Positions 1 to 11,951 of a DNA stretch of 54,772 nucleotides are shown piece after piece. The DNA comes from Circinella minor (taxonomy: Eukaryota > Mucoromycota > Mucoromycetes > Mucorales > Lichtheimiaceae), in the NCBI GenBank assembly GCA_016758965.1, contig JAEPRB010000258.1:1-54772 (forward strand). Reading direction: 5' to 3'. A program made the position numbers and the translations under genes. Each line of letters begins with the position of its first letter. Within the stretch, counting starts at the first letter, position 1. The notes beneath the pieces are model-generated. The model was not told where the DNA came from. It was given only the letters and a program-made list of their open reading frames with translations, and did no database searches.

Positions 1-2406
1 TTACCGCAACAATAAATAATGCTTTGATATACGCTAAATAAACTATGTATTATCTAAACAGCCTCCAAGATATTGTACTACTTATAATATAAAAAAGAGA
101 ATATATATATATTACGAAGCATTTGTCCGGAAGAGATTGAGTATGTTACTGGATGGAATATATATACTGATCAAGAATTTTGAGTTAACATGATTATGAG
201 GGATGAAAACCATCCTGGTATCGATAACAACATACTCGAGAACGTCCAATAAGATAGAGTTGATTATCCAAAAGAATTTATGTATATACTTTATTGATGA
301 TGATGATAATAATATACTACGTAGCTATAACAACAACACTACTTGGAAGCCAATTCATAGTTCTAACTAGCGGGGTACTATTATAATTTTTCTTATTATT
401 ATTAAATATGGTTTCGTGTCAAAATGTATTAATAAAATAAAATAAAAAAATATTCCTTTATTCTTTAAGTATAACCGGATATTGCTCTACCCTAATATTG
501 GTTGTGTGGATAATCAATTGGAACACTTTTTTTATTGCTGTGGTTCAATCGATCCGCCTACTTACGTAGATGGAAAATTTTATATTCATAATATTAAACA
601 TGCTCTTATAAATTATTCATATGGTTCCTGTCTTTTGACTTTTAGATTAACCATAAGACGGTTAAAATATATGTATAACAATCAATCTATTAATACATAT
701 ACACGTATAGGCCGTCAGCATCTAGGCATTGTTTATTTTTTCTTATAGGACCGCTCTCTACATCAAGCCCAGATAATGTGCGAGTGGTGGAATTCTCTAC
801 ACGGTTATAGTTCCCTAGCACCTGCACACTTTTCTTGCTGTCAGGGCAGGTATTGTCCGAGTGATGGGTTGTGGAATAACTATGCGCTACGCGCGTATAG
901 TCTTTCAGCATCCATTTGCTTCCTTTTACGAAGAAGCTGGGAGTAATTGTAAATGATTACAAGCAAAAAAGATTGTTCAAAAACAAAAGCTTCGTTAGGG
1001 TATGTAACATGTAAACGTCTATTATTTCAGATTGTGAAAGTTTTGAAAGTAGCTTCTAGTTTAATTGTCACATGAATAACATTGTTTTAAGATTAGTGGA
1101 GTATGTTGTTGATACAAATAAAAACAGATACTACTAACTTCACTGTTTACATATTGTATAGAAATGGTTTAAAGTGAATGGCGTGCGGTAGAGTAGTCTA
1201 CTCCTTTTTTTCTATTTTTCTTGGTAAGGTTTTGTTCATATTGTTGTTTTGTTTTTGTTTTCTGATTAACCAGTGTGGCATTTTTATTTTATATTTTGTA
1301 TAGGGTTGTTTCTTTACCTTGTCCTGGTACTTTATGAATTAATACATAAAGTATATGTGTAAGTTGTGTATATATAAAATTTATAATGAAAGGAAAAAGG
1401 GAGGACCAAAGTGAAATTTGGACGATGGGTAATAATATCGCGTATAATACACGATTACATTAGTTTGCACTGGTGCATAATTATCTTAACCTTTTTTGTT
1501 TCTATTTTTCGTGATACTTTTACTGCTTTGATTGATGTTACTAACTAATATATATATTAATAGTTGATATAGGTTGATGATCCTGGATCAGATCCTTGGT
1601 GAGGATCATGCTTCCCAGCACTCTTTCAAGCGAGAAAATGTAGTATAGCGATTCTTATTTCGTTCAAGTGTTATTCTTCTGGTTTATGAAAACAATATGA
1701 AAAATAGATTTGTTGAAGCCACTAAACATTGTTATGAATACGTACAATTCATGTGAGAATGCGAACAATTGATGAAGGATGGAGACGATTCCCACCTGGG
1801 CATGGAACTGTTACTTTGATCCATCAACAGTTTCAAAAAAGTGATACGTAATGAAAGTGGTGATAATAATGTGGACCAAAATAAAACTTGGTTTGATTTA
1901 TTTCTACCAAACATATGGACTTAGGAATTGTGGGAATAATAATATGGGTGAGAAAGTGCACCTGTAAAAATATGTGGTAGAAAAGAGAGGGCTCGAATAT
2001 ATGATAATAAATAATACGTATGCTTTCCTGGATGATAAAAGACATTAGTCACTAATGGATATCCAATATCAACGATCAACGTTTCTATTCAGAGTAACAA
2101 TTCTGATACTTCTAAATCCAACAATTCGCTTGATATACTACAATGTATCCTTAGAATCATACGTACCTGATGAAAATATTAAGAATTTTTAAATCGAGAG
2201 AACTAATGCGATTGTTTTAAAACAAGCAAGGTATGAAAGAGAATCAATAATTCTGATTACACGAATTATTTAAAGCATCAAAATAAATGAAAGAAACTCA
2301 CTTCTCTGATGTTGAGATGGGAAGGTGCTGTGTCTAAATAGAGATAACCAAAAAATTTAAGAATTCACGTTGATCTTCTTTTATTTTTATTTTCAATAAT
2401 CAAGTG
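1..2406. other. Gene-poor left flank
   Basis: No convincing gene is visible. The stretch is AT-rich, and its open frames are short, lack ATG starts or overlap each other. A somewhat more GC-rich patch lies around 750-920. Around 1730-1950 the plus strand reads like decayed coding sequence (see the separate entry). No tRNA or rRNA was recognised. Confidence 0.5.
1730..1950 (+). pseudogene. Possible decayed coding remnant
   Basis: One plus-strand frame reads as protein-like sequence interrupted by several stops. It includes the string ECEQLMKDGDDSHLGMELLL and, further on, NKTWFDLFLPNIW. The composition is balanced and unlike the surrounding AT-rich noise, which suggests an old gene or transposon fragment. 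I do not recognise the family. Chance cannot be excluded over so short a span. Confidence 0.25.
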
Positions 2407-4011
2407 CTATCGATACATAGTTCCCAAACAGTCATTTGCAATAACAGAAACCCCTTGTTTTTTCACTAATCGATTCAATCCCTCTTTTGTTACATTTTTC
2501 AATGATTTTAGTGTGATACATTTTGTAACATCAGGAGTAGATAACGTTGTCATTGACAATGAACCTAATATAGACAATGTCGCGTCATTCACACACGGTA
2601 CGTCCGATAATTCAATGGAAAACAACCCAGGTAACACGTTCAATTGTTCACAAAATCTATTAATTCCTTGTAATGTCAGCAAGGGTGCGGATTCAATATA
2701 TACGCTGGATAATGTCTTGATGTTTCCTAATGCTTCTAATACTTCATCTTGGAGAATTTCACTACCTGAAAGTGATACATATGTTAATCGTCCTTGTTCT
2801 TGAGATGAGACACAATCAGCAGTGTACTTCTCTTTTTTTTCAGCACTACTACCTATAGTAGTATTAAACATAGATCGGTCAGCGTAGGCATTAAATAGAT
2901 CAACTCCATGGTTTTTAGCCCGTTCGAGATAATAATGAGCGTCATCACCCATACTAACAAAAGATATAGGTTTACTATGAATTGTCAATTTTTCTAATGC
3001 ATTCAAGTCTTTTAAGGTATTAATTAATTCGGTACTTGTTGTCACTAATTCATAAAGTTCCAAATTTCGTAGTGATGGTAATTTAGATATAAGTGTAGGC
3101 AGTACGAACGGATCCCAAATATCCGTCACGGCAAGTGACACCAATTGATTCATCGGCTGCATAGATTCAAAATATATTTGATGACCAGATTTGAATGATA
3201 ACCCCATTTCTTCAATTGTATCGGCGTATTGATTTAAAAACGGAAGAGTGTGATCTGTTTCTTCAACCTCCATATAAATTCTGTTTAATGTCGGTGATGA
3301 CGATGATGATGACGATGATGTTACTTTTTCTGTCGTTCTATTATTACTGTTGTCCTGTGTCGACGATTTAGGATAATATTGATCATACAGGTCTTTTCCA
3401 TCTATTAGATTTTGATGATAGTTAAACGATAGATATTCCAAATTAGGACAGTGGTTTCGAATACTGTCTAATAGCGAAACGTTAATATGTCGAGCATATT
3501 TTAATCGTAGGATTCGCAAATTGGGGCATCGTTTAAAAATGTGATTCTCATACAATGTTTCAGTATATCCCATTTCGATCTCAAGATGTCTTAATGATGA
3601 ATAAAGAGGATCGTCATTGTTGTTGGAAGTAGAGATGATGGATGATGAAAAATGGTCGACTGCAGATGGATTTACATACCGAATATATTCGATTTGATGA
3701 CACGTTGATAAAACAGTAATAATTGATTGAAATGCATCAATTGCTGTTAATTCATACTTTTTCGACATAAAGATTTTATTATCCACTGAGCCTTGTACTA
3801 TCTTATCATTCATACTGTAATATTTATCGAATGATATTTCCAATTTCTTCAACGTGTTTGCTACATTCAATAGAGCTGCTGTGGGTAATTTAAATACAAC
3901 GTCATGGGAACAATAACAACCTATATTTTTTTAATGCAATCGAGTGGAGGATAAAAGAGTGTTATTGTGAGTGATTTGCCAAGAAAGTATCTTTTAGAAC
4001 CCCCCTTACCC

Positions 4012-4045
<34 letters not shown>

Positions 4046-4534
4046 GTATATAATACTATACTAATTATAATATAATTAGATGAACGTACCATATAGATTC
4101 AAAGTTTCCAACTTGTTTAATTTTCCATTAGATATATGATTGAATAATGTTTCTGTGAAATAGTTTAAATCAATTGAATAATTGAGAGTTAATTCTGCTA
4201 CATATTGACCCACTCTTAATAAAACCGCTGAAATACTTGGGTGGTGCCAATCATAATCATTTTTATTAATATTCCATGACGACCATAAAGGAGGGGAACC
4301 CAGTAAACAAGTTTTCCATTCTTTTGATACTAAGAACAATTCTATCAGTTCATGAGGCTCAAAATATTTCATAATATCAGGGACAAGTTCGAATGGTAAT
4401 CGTGTGATAAAATCAAGTTTTCTTGTACTGTTGTTATTTCCGATTGATTCGTTTATGGGCTTTAACTTTTCAAGTGATAACGTTTCAAACTGTGTACTCG
4501 TCATTGCGATACTTTCCTTAGAGGTCGTCATCAT
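2407..4534 (-). CDS. F-box/leucine-rich-repeat protein
   Basis: Two exons, 4534-4090 and 3920-2407, joined across a 169-nt GT-AG intron (phase 1), give 652 codons. Residues about 45-88 form an F-box (LPFELVPDIMKYFEP, then ELIELFLVSKEWK). The remainder is a run of irregular leucine-rich repeats ending in TMYR. F-box proteins of this type usually present substrates to an SCF ubiquitin ligase through Skp1, with the LRRs binding the target; that role is inferred from the family. A poly-Ser stretch lies mid-protein (near 3300). The intron carries a (TA)n microsatellite near 4015-4045. The upstream frame closes with a stop without another ATG, so 4534 is the best start. A badly broken paralogue lies at 38845-40985. 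The gene is divergent from the HET pseudogene at 5311, about 780 bp away. Confidence 0.85.
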
Positions 4535-5310
4535 CTCAAATTGTCGCGATTGGTTTAATATTGTTGTTTATTTCTTGTTATATATTGATGTTCTCCCACT
4601 TTATAAGTACATTTACAGTATGTTATTAATAAGTAACAATTGAATTTAATAGTGTTCTTTTTTGAAAGAAAAACATGTCGATGAGAGTTAACTGAACCAA
4701 ATTATCAACTTTTGGATTATCTTGTACAACGTCGTTTGGACAGATATAGGTTAAGAACGTGGCTTGTTATTACGTATCATCCAAAACTGGATAATGAGTC
4801 ACCAACTTTAATTTTCATGCAATAAGCACGAACTTTTTTCACCCTTTCTATTTTTTAACAAGATAAAATAGAAGGAAATCATACTATCGCTTCTAGTCTG
4901 TATACTAAAATTTGATATCATCAAATCCACAGGGAATGCTGATTCCAAAGAAATATTCAAATAGTTACTGTAGTAGTACCAAAAATAACAACATTGCTCA
5001 AAATAGGGCTAATAATCTACGTTTATAGCAGCATAAACAAGAACCTTATTTCCTTTCCTTTTCTTCGTCTTTTTCACTTTTTTTTTTCTTTTTCGCCCTT
5101 CTAATATTGTACGTAGCATTCAATTTTATCAATAAAAAAAATATCTATACGCAATATTTTTATGAACTAAGTATACGTTTGTAAAGTGGTATGTCATCTA
5201 GAATAATCTTATCTGTAGCTATCAATAACAAGAAAGAAAAACAGTTGCCAACTTGATATAAAAAAAGAAGATATGTATCTAGGCGGGAAAAAAAAAAGAT
5301 ACAAAAAATC
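4535..5310. other. Intergenic region between F-box gene and HET pseudogene
   Basis: This AT-rich spacer separates two divergent loci and should hold the F-box promoter and the former promoter of the HET copy. No gene or RNA is visible in it. A pyrimidine-rich run lies near 5045-5100. Confidence 0.5.
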
Positions 5311-8300
5311 ATGTACATTACGCATTGTCGAAACCAGAAATCGGTGGATTTTGTAGATAAAACAAGTTATCGACTTTATGTAACAGGTGGAGAATATCGT
5401 CCTAACTGGCTTATTCGTGTTTCTGATTGGGAAAAAGTACCAGGCAAAGAGGCAGAAGATGGGTATCACACTATTTTCGATTATTGGGAACAGTCAGGCG
5501 AGGTTGCTAAGCATGAAACCGAAAGTGAATGAGCATCATGTAAAACCTAAAAAAATATCTGTTAATTTATTAATTATTTTGAAATTCTTAATTGCAAAAA
5601 AAAAAATTAATTTTTTTTCTACTGGTATAAATTTTGCCAAGACAAAAAATTATGGAAAATTAAATACTGTAATAATTTTTTTTCTTTAAATAGATTAATT
5701 AAAAAAAGCACTATGTAAGTTAAAAACTTACATATTTTTATACTTTTCAACATCGCTCAATACCCTGAATATTACTTAGTTGATAACGGTAGACACTGTA
5801 TTGTCGAAAAATATAATGCACGTAAAGATTATATTACGAACGGCCAGAGCTTGAACCATAAAACAACAACGTATATGCCACATGGTGTATGCCAAACTCA
5901 GAAACAACGACGATACGATGTGTTGGATATGAGGAAGCATTGCAACCGATATGCAAGGATTTTCAAATCGAATATGTGTGGTATGATAAAGTTTGTATTG
6001 ATCAAACAGACTCCAGAGCCAAGTCGAATGAAATTAACCAGATGCACAAGATTTATCGCCATGCTCGTTATATACTTGCCATGGTGCCGGAAGTCCGTAT
6101 TTACAATCGAAAAGGCTTTAAGCACGGAATTCGTGATCGTGGTGGAGTAGGATGCTACCATATTATAGTTGACGTCTTGAGTAGTCGCTGGTTTAAGCGA
6201 AGCTGGATGCCTAAAGAAGTAATGATGGCTAGATTTATCTTAATACGTAGTCCAGGACTAATACAAATATGTTTCAGCATAGTTTACATTCACCTAATCT
6301 ACCAACAGCAATAGGCATTTCCCCTTGTACATTAAGTGATTTTGGAAGCTTAAAACAAAATAGGGGTAGTGTCAATCAAGCACTTGATTTCGCTCATTTC
6401 CAAACAAATACTACAAGGCCACCCGACATGATTTTTGCGTTCAAGAACCCTTTCTTTTCATATGTCTGACGATATCGAAACCAGCTATTCAACAGATATA
6501 GAAACAACAATCAGCAATTTTTATCGACTTGTTGTAACAAATGGTCTTCCTATATTGTGTTTTGTATTCAATCTTTGTATTGATGGAGATATTTTTAATA
6601 ATTTATCTTCATGGACTGGCGTTGCTGGAAGACCTATAGAAAAACGTGTCACTATTACAACCCATCTAGAATTGCGAGATCATTCACATCGACGACACTA
6701 TGTGGATGCACATAACAATCCCACGGTATTGAATGATAACTGTCACACCATATGATCACGGTTGCTATTCTTTATGCAAAAATAGCTCTGAAGAAAAAGA
6801 CTACTATTTGCAGAAAATCAATCGCATGAAGGATTCCAGATTCAAGGACAATTGCACCAATAGGACTACAGTACAGGAGGATACTGTATTGTTGGAATGA
6901 GTTGCAATTATCAATTACAGTGAGTATTCGCTAAACTGGTACTCGTTAAACCGGTATTTCGCTAAACCGGTAGTATATCTCAAATATTCTTAATATACTT
7001 AGTAAAATACCGGTGATTCGTTAAACCAGTATCCGGTGAATTTTCCCGGGTTTATAATAGTATTATTTTATTTTATATAATATAATACTAGTCTTTTTAT
7101 TATAAAATTAGTAATGCAGCCTTCTTTTAACGTCATAACAGCTCTTTCCTTTGTTTTCAGTTGGCTACTTTGTTTCCGTAGCAATTAAAATACACAACAT
7201 AATTACATATTCAATGGTGATGAACAAATACATGACAAAGTTGAAAAGAAGTACGTACGTACACAAATGAGGAGAAAGAAAAAATCATCTGTGTGAAGTT
7301 GGCAAAAAAGAGACACTGTTATCAACAATATGTTTAGAAGCTTTTTTTTTGACGACAAGAATGATTTGTTGATACGTACAATTCATTTTTACTCATTTAT
7401 TCAACTACTAATCATGGTCCATGATATTAAACACACTTTGTTGTAAATCCAATCTCTGATTCATTATTACTATTTGATGTGTACACTATTGTTATTTTTA
7501 TCACTAAAAGATTAGCTTATAGTAGCAAAGCTAGATTATATAAACTATCATTTTTTTTATCTTATCTGTACAGCTTAATTTAATTATAGTTATTATTCCA
7601 GTATATTAGTACCATCATAATTCTAACAGCACCCCATACTACTTTCAAAACAGAACGCTTTCTATCTCTATTTTCATAGACAACTTCTCCTCAATCTCTT
7701 ACCTTTTTCCCTATTTACTCGCATAGGGTTTTTATTCCCTCTACCCCCACTACCTTGTCTCGAGCAAATATGTCCGCCAAAGACGCTGTGCTCAATTTGA
7801 GACGTTAAATAAAATAAATCGAATTTAAACGTATATTAGTACCAGCTGTGTTTCAATTCGCTAAACCGGTACAAATCCTCACATACTGTATATTGAGTAC
7901 CGGTTTAGTGAATACTCACTGTATGAAACAGACGCTTTTATGACACACTACCATCAGCTTCACCGTAGTTCCCTTATAACAAATCAGACCACTTGCATTG
8001 ACTGAGAATTGTGAAGATTGTATAATGTTATCGATTTTACTTAATTTGGATGTCCCCGTGCACACACAACCTGATGTCAATAGGTTTAGCTTTATTACTA
8101 AAGACTATAATCAAAGCTACTTTCTTCCTGTGCTGGATGAATGTACTGATGGTACAGGGCGATAGGAATTTATTATCTTTGATGTTATTTTGATCTAATT
8201 GAACCAAACATTTCAATGAAATTATTCTATTGACAACAATAAATAGCAACGTTGGTGACCTACAAGAAACCATTTTTATTTGAAAATAACTGTAATGATA

Positions 8301-8330
8301 TTATACCAAAAGGATTTATTATTGAATAAA
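5311..8330 (+). pseudogene. HET-domain protein, ruined copy split by a MITE
   Basis: The sequence starts MYITHCRNQKSVDF, matching the starts of the HET genes at 45050 and 33176, and ends with PK-FIIE, the same C-terminus (about 8308-8330). Between these lie recognisable HET pieces: GYHTIFDYWEQ, then EYVWYDKVCIDQ with QMHKIYRHARY, then RWFKRSWMPKEVMMAR, and later SSWTGVAGRP. They fall in different frames and are separated by stops (first at about 5532), frameshifts near 6270 and 6460, and an AT-rich expansion at about 5545-5760. A 1004-bp inverted-repeat element (6918-7921) splits the 3' part, and the coding similarity resumes after it at MTHYH. The copy cannot make a full protein. The intact relative is at 43167-45050. 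Confidence 0.9.
6918..7921 (+). mobile_element. Pogo/Tc1-mariner-type MITE (family A, copy 1)
   Basis: The 1004-bp element begins CAGTGAGTATTCGCTAAAC and ends with the inverted equivalent (GTTTAGTGAATACTCACTG), flanked on both sides by TA, the target duplication expected of Tc1/mariner/pogo elements. The terminal arms match over about 25 bp with few mismatches. Repeated CTAAACCGGTA-like submotifs follow inside each end and may be transposase-binding sites. No transposase frame is present, so it is non-autonomous. It is inserted in the HET pseudogene; removing one TA plus the element rejoins the HET similarity. Related copies lie at 34421-35772 and, in part, near 41735-41868. Confidence 0.85.
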
Positions 8331-8636
8331 AAAAATACACTATAAAATGTAAATTGAAAATAATTTCTGTCAAGAGTATATTTGTATTGCACTCCAACTC
8401 CTCTTCAACAACCAATTACTGTATATACTATATGATGTACAAAAAATCACACATAAAAAAAAAGATAAGACTTTTTTTTATTATTATTACGCTTTTTCAT
8501 ATATATACTATTTACAAATATACAATATATACATATATATATATATGTATATTATCATACTATATTACTACTGCCACTACTATTGTTCCAGTGGGGAAAA
8601 AATTTATTTATTTTTTCCTAATGAAAGTGATATTTT
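8331..8636. other. Intergenic, AT-rich
   Basis: A 306-bp AT-rich spacer between the end of the HET pseudogene and the convergent reticulon gene. No feature was recognised beyond TA-rich runs near 8520-8550. Confidence 0.5.
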
Positions 8637-10150
8637 TTAATCAACTTTTTTTAAACTAGCAGATGTATTAGAGATAGAATTTTTAGCATCCGTACCACTT
8701 GTTCCAGCTTTAGCAAAATAAGCTCTCGTTTTTGCATAAGCAGTATCCATATTATCTTTAGCAAATTCTTGAGCATTATTCACATGTTCTTTTATAATAG
8801 CTTCTCCATGCATCAAATGAGAATCAACAATACCCTTATTTGACATATATAATCTTGGGAAAATAAATGCAGAAATCACGAAAAAGAGAATAATACTACG
8901 ACTTGATACATGAGCTGAAATACCCCAGGTTACATAGAAAATACCAAACCACTATAAAATAACAAGAGAAAAAAAAAAGAACATTATTAAATACCTAGTA
9001 CTTTCTGAAACATGTTTTTAATTTGACACTTTGATGGGGATGGGATAATTTTTTTAAATAGTATATATACGTATGAATAATATATAAATTACCTTTAAGC
9101 TGGTCATCATATCTTCAATAAAAACAATACGAGCCAATGCACGAATCAATGTTTCGGAAATATCAACAAATAAAGAACTATAATGATGAACCATACGTTT
9201 ATCAACTGTAGTCAATCGTTCCTTGTTACCAAAAACTCCTCTAAATAATTATGTAATTCTCTGTTAGTTAAAGAAAAATTTATAACCACAAGGATTTTAA
9301 AACATTCTTTATAATTTTTTATATCACTAACCTATAAGGATGAACAGGTTCTGTACTTTCTGAAAATACTTTTTGAGTTTGAACAACAAATGTGACATAG
9401 ACAAGATTCAATCCAATGGCAACGGTTAACAATGCAGCACCCAATTGAAGTAACGAATAGGATTGAGTCAATAAAATGGAACCAACAATGGCTACCAATG
9501 TAATACCTGAACGAACAGGATTTTCCCATTGTAATATAGCATATACATCACGTTCAATACGACGAGTAACATCATTGCGTTGCATAGCTATATATCAATA
9601 TTTATATAAACAATTGTTATTACTATTATCCTTTAACCCTTTTTTTTGGGTTGTTTTCTGTTTATCATCGTAAAAATAAAATAAAATATTTACCAAGATC
9701 ATCTTGATCCTTTGTAAAATCATGGGTAAAACCACTTTGTGTTGTTGTTGCTGTATAAGTCATTGGTTTTTTGGTCTTTGTTGATGATGTTGTTGTATGA
9801 TTCAAAGTATCAGTCGTAATCATAGGATCATTAACTGATGTAATATCATGTTTCATTGTAGAACCCGTTTTACCAAAACCTCCAATATCATGGTTCATAG
9901 CAGTATTCGTTTTACCAAGATCTGGATCATCACGTGTTTTAGCCGCATTCGTTTTACCAAGACCTGCGGCATCATGTGTTTTAGCCGTATTATGAGCAAA
10001 AGGTTTAGCACTTCTTACACTATTAGGCTCTTCATCCACTAAAGGATTATATTTATTTTCATTTAAATCAGCAAGTACTTCTGATTTTTTTCTTTTTGTT
10101 GGATTTTCTTCGGGTGGAGTGACAGGACGTCGACCAATTTCGGCTTCCAT
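8637..10150 (-). CDS. Reticulon-domain ER membrane protein
   Basis: Four exons (10150-9694, 9587-9332, 9240-9093, 8951-8637) join in frame (phases 1, 2, 0) into 391 codons. The C-terminal part is a reticulon homology domain: VYAILQWENPVRSGITL opens it, followed by two long hydrophobic hairpins separated by a hydrophilic loop (KERLTTVDKRMVHHY). Reticulons wedge into the cytoplasmic leaflet and shape tubular endoplasmic reticulum. The first 150 residues are hydrophilic, with a 14-residue tandem repeat built around the core GLGKT (near 9855-10010). The short tail (about 55 residues) after the second hairpin is polar. The gene faces the HET pseudogene and is followed upstream by the ZIP gene in tandem. 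The RTN assignment is confident; the exact cellular partner is not known. Confidence 0.85.
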
Positions 10151-10451
10151 TTTTGTTTTTTTGTTTTTTTTTTATAAAAAGTTATAAATAAAAATAAAAA
10201 GAATTAATTTTTTTTTAATTTGAAAAGAAAGGTTTTTCTTTTTTATTAAAGGCAAAAAAAAAAAAAAATATAGAACTAAACACTTTTTTCTAAAAAAAAA
10301 AAAATTAATGCAAGGGTTTTAAAAAGATACATTATACACACGAATAGGAAAGTCGGAATGATTTAATGATTATTACATGGATGATAATATATATATATAT
10401 ACAGGGGGGGGGGGGAGGAGAGAAAGACACAGAGAAATGTTTTATATTTTT
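10151..10451. other. Intergenic with poly-T, (TA)n and G-tract
   Basis: The spacer between the tandem ZIP and reticulon genes consists of long A/T homopolymers, a short (TA)n and a run of about a dozen G at about 10404-10416. It should contain the 3' end of the ZIP transcript and the reticulon promoter. Confidence 0.6.
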
Positions 10452-11951
10452 TTAAATCCAAATACCAATAATTGCCATAACAGCAGCTCCAGCGTACATA
10501 AAAAGAAAACAACCAAATCTTGTTGATTTTCTCATTTTTTTAAATCGATCATCAAATATCATTTCACTAGCTAATAAATTAACTAATCCAACATAAATCA
10601 AAATACCCGATGATATTGAATCAAATATACCTTGAGCTAATAATGCCGCCGCTGAATTACCATTATAGGAAGATGAAATACCCACGCCAATTGCTGTACC
10701 CACAGGTGTTGTCCATGCAAAAAAGAATGCCATCATAATTGCTTTTTTACAATTAATTCTATTTACTTCAGCAATTCTTGCGCCTAATGCAAAACCTTCA
10801 AAGAATTGATGGAAACAGATAGCAATCATTAAACCTGTAAATTCATCTTGTCCTGTAACACCCATTGTAATACCAATAATAATAGAATGAGTTAGAATAC
10901 CACATTCTAATACAATTGTACTAAGGCAACGTTTGGTATCCTTCATGGATTCAGCAATACGTGTAGACGAACTATCCCAATGCTCTGGACATGTTGAATA
11001 AGGTGTATGTTTCAATTTATCTTTATCGTCTTCATCCGTATTATTTCCTGAAAATGCACGTCTTCCATAAATATAAAGATCTTCATTTGCTACAGACTCA
11101 TCGATCATTGTCACTGAGGATGATTTCGGCTGGGTATTATTATTATTTTCTTCTTCTTGTACTACATGTTCAGGATGATAATGGTGAATTTCACATTGGA
11201 ATGGTGATTGAGGCGTTTCAGGAATAGTGGTTGTTGCCATATTATTTACATGGGTAGTTGTTGTTGTAGTTGTTGCTGACTTTACTGTTGAATTATCATG
11301 ATGATGATGATCTACACATAATGCACTTGAATGAAAATGATGTTCAAGTTGTGTTGTTGCTAAATATTCTATTAATTGCATAGCAAAAATAGAACACATG
11401 CAAAATAACATGGCAAACGATGGATAATTTTCATGCCATGTATCACCAAGACATGCAGATGTAAGTTTTTCATTTGCTGGTTGTAACATGTGAATAAATG
11501 CTGTAGAAATAATGACACCCACACCAAATGATTTACCTGATATGTATATTTTCTTGTTAAAAAAATGTCAATTCTTTTTTTTTTCTGTTATTTAATAGCT
11601 ATTTTAAAACATTACCAAATGTTATAAACCTTGATGGTATACCAAGAAAAGGCATAAATTTGGAAACAATAGGTATTAAAACACCCAATCCAGAAACAGC
11701 AAAAATAATAAATATTGCGGCAATATGAATAGGTCGATTATATAATGTCAGTGTCTCTGCAGAACATGATTGATTATCAACATCATCGGCTACCATATAA
11801 AAAAAAGAATCATTCAATGTTTAAAATAAATAGTTATTTTTTTATAATAATAATAATAATAAAAAAGTAAAAAGGAAATTATAATTTTTTTTTTTTTGTT
11901 ACCAAAAGCTACTTGTATCCATAAAAATAATATTATTAATTGCCGTCTCAT
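10452..11951 (-). CDS. ZIP-family zinc/iron transporter
   Basis: Three exons (11951-11903, 11789-11616, 11536-10452) give 435 codons. The first exon codes only MRRQLIILFLWIQVAF, a signal-peptide-like segment completed across the splice (AFA-DD), which is why I place the start at 11951 and not at the internal ATG at 11796. ZIP hallmarks: STAFIHML after the second membrane segment, THSIIIGI near residue 291 (TM4) and HQFFEGFALG near residue 317 (TM5), whose His and Glu line the metal path. A long variable cytoplasmic loop (residues about 139-280) contains the His cluster HHFH...DHHHH, typical of metal-sensing loops. Family role: uptake of Zn2+ or Fe2+ into the cytosol, usually at the plasma membrane (Zrt1/Zrt2/IRT group). 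The substrate cannot be decided from sequence. Confidence 0.9.

Noticed and set aside
482..911. Two overlapping frames on opposite strands
   Set aside because: The first lacks an ATG (starts CTG) and both are short, overlapping and without recognisable domains.
4015..4045. (TA)n run as a functional element
   Set aside because: Simple microsatellite inside the F-box intron; similar short TA runs occur throughout the window.
8354..8659. 101-codon plus-strand frame
   Set aside because: TA-rich, overlaps the end of the reticulon gene, Tyr/Ile-rich noise without a domain.
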